A stretch of 11,678 nucleotides of DNA from Longimicrobium sp. (GTDB lineage: Bacteria; Gemmatimonadota; Gemmatimonadetes; Longimicrobiales; Longimicrobiaceae). The DNA is taken from assembly GCA_030446945.1 (NCBI GenBank), contig JAUJMI010000069.1, positions 1 to 11,678 of the forward strand, given 5' to 3'. This document shows positions 7,881 through 11,678 of the stretch, piece after piece. Under the pieces are notes generated by a model. It ran no database searches, had not been told where the DNA came from, and saw only the letters and a list, made by a program, of their open reading frames with translations. Within the stretch, counting starts at the first letter, position 1. Each line of letters starts with the position of its first letter. The position numbers were made by a program, and so were the translations under genes.

Positions 7881-8830
7881 TGCCCGTCTCTACCACGCGC
7901 ATGAGCGGCCCCGAGCTGGCCGCGCGCCTCGCTCCGCTGATCGCTCGGGAGCTCGCCTCCATCGGCGCCATCGACGCCGCCCGACGCGGGCAGACGGACC
8001 CCGGCTACAGCATCCTGTACCACGAGTCCAAGGAGGACAAGCAGGCTGCCGTCGGTCAGATGATGTCGCTGGTGCGGATGGCCGGAGAGCAGCCCACGAT
8101 GGACGGCGGGTGGGTGGAGCCGGTCCTGAAGGCGCAGACGCGGGCCGCGCAGGCGCTCAGCACCACCGTCACCCTGCGTGGCATGCGGGTGGTGGAGGAC
8201 GCGCTGGTCGACGCGTACCGCCCGCTCCTGGACGTGCTGGACGGGACCGCGCTGGAGGCGATGGCACGCGTCACCGAGCGCGCGGTCCGGCGGTGGCACC
8301 TCCTGACCGCCCACATCGCGAAGCGCACCGGCGACGCGGACGAGACGTCGCGCCTCCCGCACCCGCTCTCCGACTACTTCGCCGGCGAGGAGGCGCGGGC
8401 GTGCATGCGCTGCCTGCTCGACCGCCCGGGGGACCGCGGCGCACTAGAGGTCGGTCCACCCCGGCCCGTGCAGTACGTGTGCGCCGCCTGCCACGACGAG
8501 GCGCTGGCGAGCTTCCCGCCGGACCTGCGCGAACAGGCGGACCGCTGGACGCCCGACGCACGGCGCGACCGGGTGATCCTCCGCGCGCTCGGGCGGCCGC
8601 TGAAGGTAAAGGCCAGGGAGGAAGTGCTCACGGTGCTCAGCGGCCTCGCCCCCCGCGTCCGCGTGCCCGCCAGCGGGCAACCGCGCAAGGAGCCCGCGCC
8701 GCGCCCGGCGGATACGGCGCCGGACCCGGCGCTCCCGGTGCTGCACGCCGCGGCCGCGGACGCCACCCCTTCGGAGCGGGCGTACAGCGATCTGCTGTTC
8801 GACTTCCGCAGCGTCCGGAACAGCTGGTAG
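7880..8830 (+). CDS. Ferritin-like helical protein with C-terminal zinc ribbon, coupled to the molybdoenzyme
   Basis: A 316-residue protein that I do not recognise as a named family. The start ATG shares its A with the last base of the molybdoenzyme TGA, so translation is probably coupled. Residues about 10-150 are helical and look like a four-helix bundle: GYSILYHESKEDKQAAVGQM at 42-61, a helix around 79-95, VVEDALVDAYRPLLDVL at 104-120 and ERAVRRWHLLTAHI at 133-146. The Glu/His placement resembles ferritin-like or DUF2383-type bundles, but the metal-site assignment is uncertain. A zinc ribbon follows: Cys175-x2-Cys178 (ACMRC) and Cys201-x2-Cys204-His (CAACH). After about residue 255 there is a Pro/Ala-rich linker and a conserved-looking tail (SERAYSDLLFDFRSVRNSW). 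It might be an electron carrier, maturation factor or chaperone for the upstream enzyme; this is inference from coupling alone. It is not FdhE, which has four CxxC motifs. Confidence 0.75.
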   Translation: MPVSTTRMSGPELAARLAPLIARELASIGAIDAARRGQTDPGYSILYHESKEDKQAAVGQMMSLVRMAGEQPTMDGGWVEPVLKAQTRAAQALSTTVTLRGMRVVEDALVDAYRPLLDVLDGTALEAMARVTERAVRRWHLLTAHIAKRTGDADETSRLPHPLSDYFAGEEARACMRCLLDRPGDRGALEVGPPRPVQYVCAACHDEALASFPPDLREQADRWTPDARRDRVILRALGRPLKVKAREEVLTVLSGLAPRVRVPASGQPRKEPAPRPADTAPDPALPVLHAAAADATPSERAYSDLLFDFRSVRNSW

Positions 8831-8871
8831 CGCCGATGTTCAACCGCGGGAGCCGCCGTTGCCGATCGTGC

Positions 8872-8887
8872 CACCCGCAAGCGGGTG
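8872..8887 (+). terminator. Hairpin after the molybdoenzyme operon
   Basis: Perfect 7-base arms CACCCGC and GCGGGTG meet over AA, 41 bases after the stop codon. The tight loop implies the innermost pair opens. No T-run follows, so the terminator role is tentative. Confidence 0.35.
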
Positions 8888-8968
8888 TGCTCCGCGCACG
8901 CTGACGGCCAGGAAGCAAGAGGCCTAGGCGATCCGCCCGGGTGTACATCCGCACCCGAGGGAAGGTGG

Positions 8969-9765
8969 ATGGTTGACTCAGGTCAGAGCAGGCGCGGCTT
9001 CCTGAGAACCGCGGGAGGTCAGGGCGGCGCATTGCTGGGGGCGACGGTGGCATCCGGGTGCTCCACGCGGGCCGCATCAACAGCCATACGCTGGACTTCA
9101 ACAGCGACTTTGGCGTGCTGAACTACGCGTATCGCTCGACGTGATGGAATCGCACTTCTACAACCGGGCCGCCGGCCCGCCGCGCGGCATCCGCCCGGAG
9201 GAGCTGGCGCTGCTGCGCGAAATCCAGCAGCAAGAGATGGCGCACCGCCGTTTCTTTGCGCGCGCGCTGGGGCCGCTCAAGACCCACGTCCGGAGCGCGA
9301 CTTCAGCTCGGTGGACTTCACCAGCCGCGAGCAGGTCCTCACCCTCTCCCGCACCTTCGAGGACACGGGACGGCCGCGTACAACGGCGCGGGGAAGCCGC
9401 TGAACCTGGCGGAGTTCCTATCCACCGCGGGGAAGATCGTGTCGGTGGAGGCGCGCCAGGCGGGCGCGCTCCGCGACCTCACCATGAACGACCCACGCGC
9501 CTTCGGGGGCGACGACATCATCGACGAGAACGGGATGGAGCTCGCCCTGTACCCGCCCGAGGTCATCGACCGCGTGCAGCGGTTCTTCAAGGAGCGCTTC
9601 CGCCTGACCGGCCTCCGGGAGCACCGTCAGCGGCGGGGGCGAGCGTACCGCCCACACGCCCTCGGGCAGTGCAGGGGTGCAGCTCCGGTTCTGAGCCAGG
9701 ATGCACCGGTGGTCCCGGCGCGACACGACGTGCACACAGGGCGGGAGGGTTCAAGCGGCACCTGA
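8969..9765 (+). pseudogene. Frameshifted Tat-exported ferritin-like domain protein
   Basis: Fragments of one ferritin-like (Ferritin_2-type) protein run in order through three frames. An ATG at 8969, preceded by GAGGGAAGG, begins MVDSGQSRRGFLRTAGGQGG, a twin-arginine signal (SRRGFL) followed by ALLGATVASGC, which looks like a lipobox. INSHTLDFNSDFGVLNYAY continues in a second frame; VMESHFYNRAAGPP and REIQQQEMAHRRFFARALGP (Glu-x2-His, typical iron-binding spacing) in a third; DFSSVDFTSREQVLTLSRTF in the second frame again; then AAYNGAGKPLNLAEFLSTAG, SVEARQAGALRDL and VIDRVQRFFKERF to a TGA at 9763-9765. The break at about 9129 looks like a one-base deletion (TATCGCTCGAC for an expected TATGCGCTCGAC). 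At least four frame changes are needed. Intact relatives are periplasmic or membrane-anchored with unknown function. Ferritin-like identity is secure; loss of function is inferred. Confidence 0.8.
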
Positions 9766-9801
9766 CGAACCCCCTCTCCTACGAACAGGAGAGGGGGTTC
9801 G
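9766..9801. terminator. 15-bp perfect hairpin between converging genes
   Basis: CGAACCCCCTCTCCT (9766-9780) and AGGAGAGGGGGTTCG (9787-9801) form a perfect 15-bp stem with a six-base loop, starting one base after the ferritin-like stop codon. The converging response regulator gene ends 31 bases to the right. It probably serves as a bidirectional terminator, although no long T-run is present on either side. Confidence 0.7.
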
Positions 9802-9807
9802 GGTCTT

Positions 9808-9823
9808 CCCAGGGCGCCCTGGG
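9808..9823. terminator. 16-bp palindrome next to the response regulator stop
   Basis: CCCAGGGCGCCCTGGG is a perfect 16-base palindrome nine bases beyond the response regulator stop codon. It can form a short hairpin and may help end that minus-strand transcript. It could alternatively be a protein-binding site. Confidence 0.35.
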
Positions 9824-9831
9824 TGGTGCGA

Positions 9832-10206
9832 TCACGATGCGGAGGTTTCCAGGATTTTTTGCACCTCTTCGAGGAGCTCCTTTGGTGTGAGCGGCTTCGC
9901 CAGATAACCGTCGCACCCCGCCTCGAAGGCCCTCGCTCGATCTTCCGTCATCGCATGCGCGGTGAGGGCCACGATGCGGAACCCAGCAGTGTCCGGGTCT
10001 GCCTTCAAGACGCGGGTCGCCTCCAGCCCATCCATCACCGGCATGGATACGTCCATGATCACGAGGTCGGGGCGGTGCTCGCGCACGGCACGCACCGCCC
10101 CTTCGCCATTGGACGCCAGGAGCACGGTGTGTCCGGCGTGCTCCAGCATGACCTGGTAGATGTCCAGGTTGTCCGCGTTGTCGTCCGCCAACAGGATCGT
10201 CGCCAA
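9832..10206 (-). CDS. Single-domain response regulator (CheY/DivK-like receiver)
   Basis: A 124-residue receiver domain with nothing attached, so it signals by protein-protein contact rather than by DNA binding. The acidic pocket is Asp8-Asp9 (ILLADDN), the phospho-acceptor is Asp52 (LVIMDVSMPVMDG), the switch threonine is Thr82 (IVALTAHAM) and the conserved lysine is Lys104 (GYLAKPLTPKEL). All key residues are present, so it looks functional. The MTED/RA...AGCDGYLAKP pattern is typical of receivers that work with hybrid histidine kinases. The start is taken as TTG at 10206 because no ATG or GTG fits; the frame stays open upstream to a TAG about 60 bases away without a better start, and there is no clear ribosome binding site. 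Just upstream lies a group II intron fragment, so the original 5' end may have been altered. No partner kinase is in the window. Confidence 0.88.
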   Translation of the reverse strand: MATILLADDNADNLDIYQVMLEHAGHTVLLASNGEGAVRAVREHRPDLVIMDVSMPVMDGLEATRVLKADPDTAGFRIVALTAHAMTEDRARAFEAGCDGYLAKPLTPKELLEEVQKILETSAS

Positions 10207-10277
10207 AGTCGGGAGGCCGGGTGCACGGTTCCGTTGCTCAAAAGACCCACCAAGCTACTGAGCACGCCGATCGATGG

Positions 10278-10605
10278 CTACCCTGCCGCCCCGAACAGCT
10301 TTCGGTCGCACCAGGCTTGCATCTCACCGCCCTTCTTCACGCGCGACACTGGCTGCGTGCGTGCCCCAGCCTGTGGGTTGTCCTGATGGCGCTCGGCTCT
10401 GCGGAATCCGCCATCGCGGTCACTGGCCCGCTCGCCCTGCTCGGCAACGCCTCTTATCCGGTTTCTGTTCGTCGGCTCGACGGGTTCGCTACCCCGCTTC
10501 TTTCAGCGCTCCCCTCGCGGTCGGCGCCTTGCGGCTCGCTTCGGTCCCTACGACCAAGTTCCGGGAGGACTTTCACCTCCGGACCTCTGTTCATGCTGGG
10601 CACAC
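10278..10605 (-). mobile_element. 5' fragment of a group II intron (bacterial class C-like), minus strand
   Basis: Read on the minus strand from 10605, the sequence starts GTGTGCCCAGCATG, the 5' end typical of group IIC introns (compare the Oceanobacillus intron, from memory: GUGUGCCCGGCAUGGGUG). Next come the stem GGAGGTGAAAGTCCTCC (10580-10564), the pattern CCGCAAGG...GAGGGGAGCGCTGAAAG, and GACGAACAGAAACCGGATAA (about 10474-10455), which matches the domain I segment GACGAACAGAAAC...GAGGC of these introns. A short open frame with ATG at 10322 (MQAWCDRKLFGAAG, then TAG at 10280-10278) lies where the reverse transcriptase gene usually starts (such proteins often begin MQARW...). No reverse transcriptase, domain V or domain VI is present, so the intron is truncated and should not splice. 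The lower boundary is uncertain and could be anywhere down to about 10207. The insertion sits 11 bases beyond a perfect palindrome, as expected for class C introns. Confidence 0.8.
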
Positions 10606-10616
10606 CACAAGAAGGC

Positions 10617-10642
10617 CCGGCTCTCGTCATGACGAGAGCCGG
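10617..10642. terminator. 26-bp perfect palindrome, target hairpin of the group II intron
   Basis: CCGGCTCTCGTCA (10617-10629) and TGACGAGAGCCGG (10630-10642) are perfect reverse complements with no spacer. On the plus strand it is followed by CGCGTTTTG, so it can act as an intrinsic terminator in that direction. On the minus strand the intron 5' end follows after GCCTTCTTGTG. Class C group II introns characteristically insert downstream of such terminator-like stem-loops. Confidence 0.7.
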
Positions 10643-10901
10643 CGCGTTTTGTGTCAGCGGCTTCCGGCCCTCGCCTCCCGGAGGCAGGGCATGGGACCAC
10701 GATCCGGACGTACGCGGCCGCGAGGATACTCCCCCAAACCTGGGCACCGCGACCTCCCTCCCTGGTCAGGCGAGGATTCCGTGCTGGATCCGCACCAACT
10801 CCTCCCGGACCAGGGCGACGGGTCAGCCGCTCTATGGGAACGTTCTCGAGCGACACCCGTCCGCATCGTTGTTGCTGGCACGATGTGGGTTCTCTGAAAT
10901 C
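10643..10901. other. Gene-poor stretch between the palindrome and the IS21 remnant
   Basis: No intact gene is visible. On the minus strand a short frame (10821-10766) reads ALVREELVRIQHGILA before a TGA, and the adjacent frame just upstream reads VSLENVPIERLT. Together they could be the last residues of a decayed gene whose terminator would be the palindrome at 10617-10642, but this is too short to identify. Confidence 0.35.
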
Positions 10902-11345
10902 TGTCGCGGTTTTTCTCTAAAACTCTGGCGCGCCAGGGGGAGCTACGCTGCGTCTGCGATGGCGTCTTGCGTGAGTTCCTCCCTGTGGTTGCGGGTCCGG
11001 TAGGAGCGGCCGCGGAGCACGTATTGGGTGCCGCGCTCCAGGAGCCGGTCGAGGATGGCCTCGGCGAGATCGGCATCATGCAGCACCTGTCCGAGCGCCG
11101 CCAGGGGCTTGTTGGTGGAGACGACGGTGGAGCGGCGCTTCAGGCGGCGGATGCTGACGACGCGGAAGAGCACGTTGGCGGGGTCGGCGGCCTAGCTCTG
11201 GTAACCGAGTTCGTCGATGAGGAGGACGTGCGGGTGGACGTACGACTCCAGCGCCGCCTCCAGTCGCCCGGTGAGCGCGGCGTGGGAGAGCGCGCCGATC
11301 AGCTCGTCGGCGGAGGTGAAGAAGGCCTCGGAGCCGTCCCGGGTC
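10902..11345 (-). mobile_element. IS21-family insertion sequence remnant
   Basis: The istB remnant (10943-11341) and a candidate terminal end together mark a truncated IS21-family element. The candidate end is TGTCGCGGTTTTTCTCTAAA, starting at 10902, just outside the istB stop; IS21 elements usually have TGT...ACA-type ends, so this fits but is unproven. The upstream transposase gene istA and the other end are missing. The element is cut at the 3' end of msrA, whose stop codon lies about 11-15 bases away. A 12-base palindrome CTGGCGCGCCAG sits at 10925-10936. Confidence 0.6.
10943..11341 (-). pseudogene. istB: IstB-like transposition helper ATPase, 5' truncated and with an in-frame stop
   Basis: The minus strand reads RDGSEAFFTSADELIGALSH, then the Walker B region HPHVLLIDELGYQS, then an in-frame TAG at 11194-11192 and, with no change of frame, AADPANVLFRVVSIRRL, RRSTVVSTNKPLAALGQVLH and DADLAEAILDRLLERG, ending YVLRGRSYRTRNHREE and TAG at 10945-10943. 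The order and spacing match the C-terminal half of IstB, the AAA+ helper of IS21-family transposition (compare IDEVGYLSY...ANVLFHVV...FTTNKP...VLHD.DLA.AI.DR.LERG). The N-terminal half with the Walker A loop is missing. The stop replaces the residue that follows GYQS, often Tyr. An internal ATG at 11173 could start a 76-residue fragment, but it would lack the ATPase core. Non-functional. Confidence 0.85.
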
Positions 11346-11355
11346 ACGCCGTGTG

Positions 11356-11678
11356 CTACCGCTTCCCCCAGAGCTCTTCGAGCCGCTGGGCGCGGCCGCA
11401 GCTGTGTTTGTAGAACTTGTAGCGCAGCGGGTTCTTTAGGTAATAGTCCTGGTGGTACTCCTCCGCCTGATAGAACGGAGCCCCGGGGTTGATCTCGGTT
11501 ACGATCGGCTGCTTGAACCGCCCCGACCTTTCCAGCGCCCGCTTGGACGCCTCCGCCAGCCGGCGCTGCTCCGCATTCTCGTAGAAGATCGCCGAGCGGA
11601 CTTGCGAGCCCCGGTCGCAGAATTGCCGGTTCGCCGTGAGCGGGTCGATGTTTCGCCAGAAGACGTTCAGAAGCTGCT
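11356..11678 (-). CDS. msrA: Peptide methionine sulfoxide reductase MsrA, C-terminal part (5' end beyond the window)
   Basis: The minus strand, entering at the right edge, encodes 106 residues in one open frame ending TAG at 11358-11356. It begins QLLNVFWRNIDPLTANRQFC and continues DRGSQVRSAIFYEN, ALERSGRFKQPIVTEINPG, APFYQAEEYHQDYYLKNP and YKFYKHSCGRAQRLEELWG. These are MsrA hallmarks: the conserved aspartate in the DRGSQ segment, EEYHQDY, and a C-terminal cysteine (Cys93 of the visible part) in the position of a resolving cysteine. MsrA reduces methionine-S-sulfoxide in proteins and is usually cytosolic. The N-terminal GCFWG catalytic cysteine lies outside the window. Odd point: the usual QYRSAI reads QVRSAI, replacing a nearly invariant tyrosine. 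The gene is truncated by the window, so no start is visible. Confidence 0.9.
   Translation of the reverse strand, partial: QLLNVFWRNIDPLTANRQFCDRGSQVRSAIFYENAEQRRLAEASKRALERSGRFKQPIVTEINPGAPFYQAEEYHQDYYLKNPLRYKFYKHSCGRAQRLEELWGKR

Noticed and set aside
10766..10860. Possible C-terminal scrap of a gene (ALVREELVRIQHGILA with VSLENVPIERLT in the next frame), minus strand
   Set aside because: Too short to identify and needs a frame change; described only as part of the gene-poor stretch.
10221..11003. Long plus-strand open frame (260 residues) across the intron fragment and the region to its right
   Set aside because: Its first part is antisense to group II intron domain I, a common source of spurious 'hypothetical proteins'; it has no domain and runs through the palindrome and the IS end.

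Overview
This is a GC-rich bacterial window. Its gene content suggests a soil or freshwater heterotroph: trehalose synthesis, a zinc alcohol dehydrogenase, a molybdopterin oxidoreductase, a CheB with a C-terminal zinc ribbon, cyanophycinase, a Tat-exported ferritin-like protein and a group II intron. My best guess is a Longimicrobium-like Gemmatimonadota. That is an inference from gene repertoire and from CGCAGAG-type intergenic repeats; there is no rRNA or other marker to prove it.

Layout. (1) 1-3371, plus strand, healthy housekeeping-type genes: the 3' end of treY (maltooligosyl trehalose synthase), a 415-base gap with a short CGCAGAG repeat, a small four-helix membrane protein, and a zinc-dependent MDR alcohol/formaldehyde dehydrogenase closed by a strong hairpin (3397-3424). 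(2) 3584-4995, a decayed stretch: a cheB gene on the minus strand broken by at least five frame changes, and next to it, divergently, the 3' third of a cyanophycinase gene. (3) 5235-8830, plus strand, intact: a possible 52-residue coiled-coil protein, then a 763-residue nitrate reductase/formate dehydrogenase-type molybdopterin oxidoreductase. Its stop overlaps the start of a 316-residue protein with a helical, ferritin-like N-terminal half and a two-CxxC zinc ribbon. (4) 8969-9765, a Tat/lipobox ferritin-like gene broken by several frameshifts, followed by a 15-bp perfect hairpin. (5) 9832-11678, minus strand: a single-domain response regulator with an apparent TTG start; directly upstream, the 5' piece of a group IIC-like intron inserted after a 26-bp perfect palindrome; an IS21-family istB remnant with an in-frame stop; and the 3' part of msrA, entering from the right edge.

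How the genes may work together. TreY normally pairs with TreZ, presumably to the left of the window. The membrane protein and the dehydrogenase are separated by a GC hairpin and may share only a neighbourhood. The oxidoreductase and the ferritin-like/zinc-ribbon protein are translationally coupled and are the best candidate for an undescribed functional pair, helped by the apparent loss of the fourth iron-sulfur cysteine in the oxidoreductase. Decay is confined to accessory genes and mobile-element debris while long neighbouring genes are intact, so I read the frameshifts mainly as real degradation, although assembly error cannot be excluded from the sequence alone.
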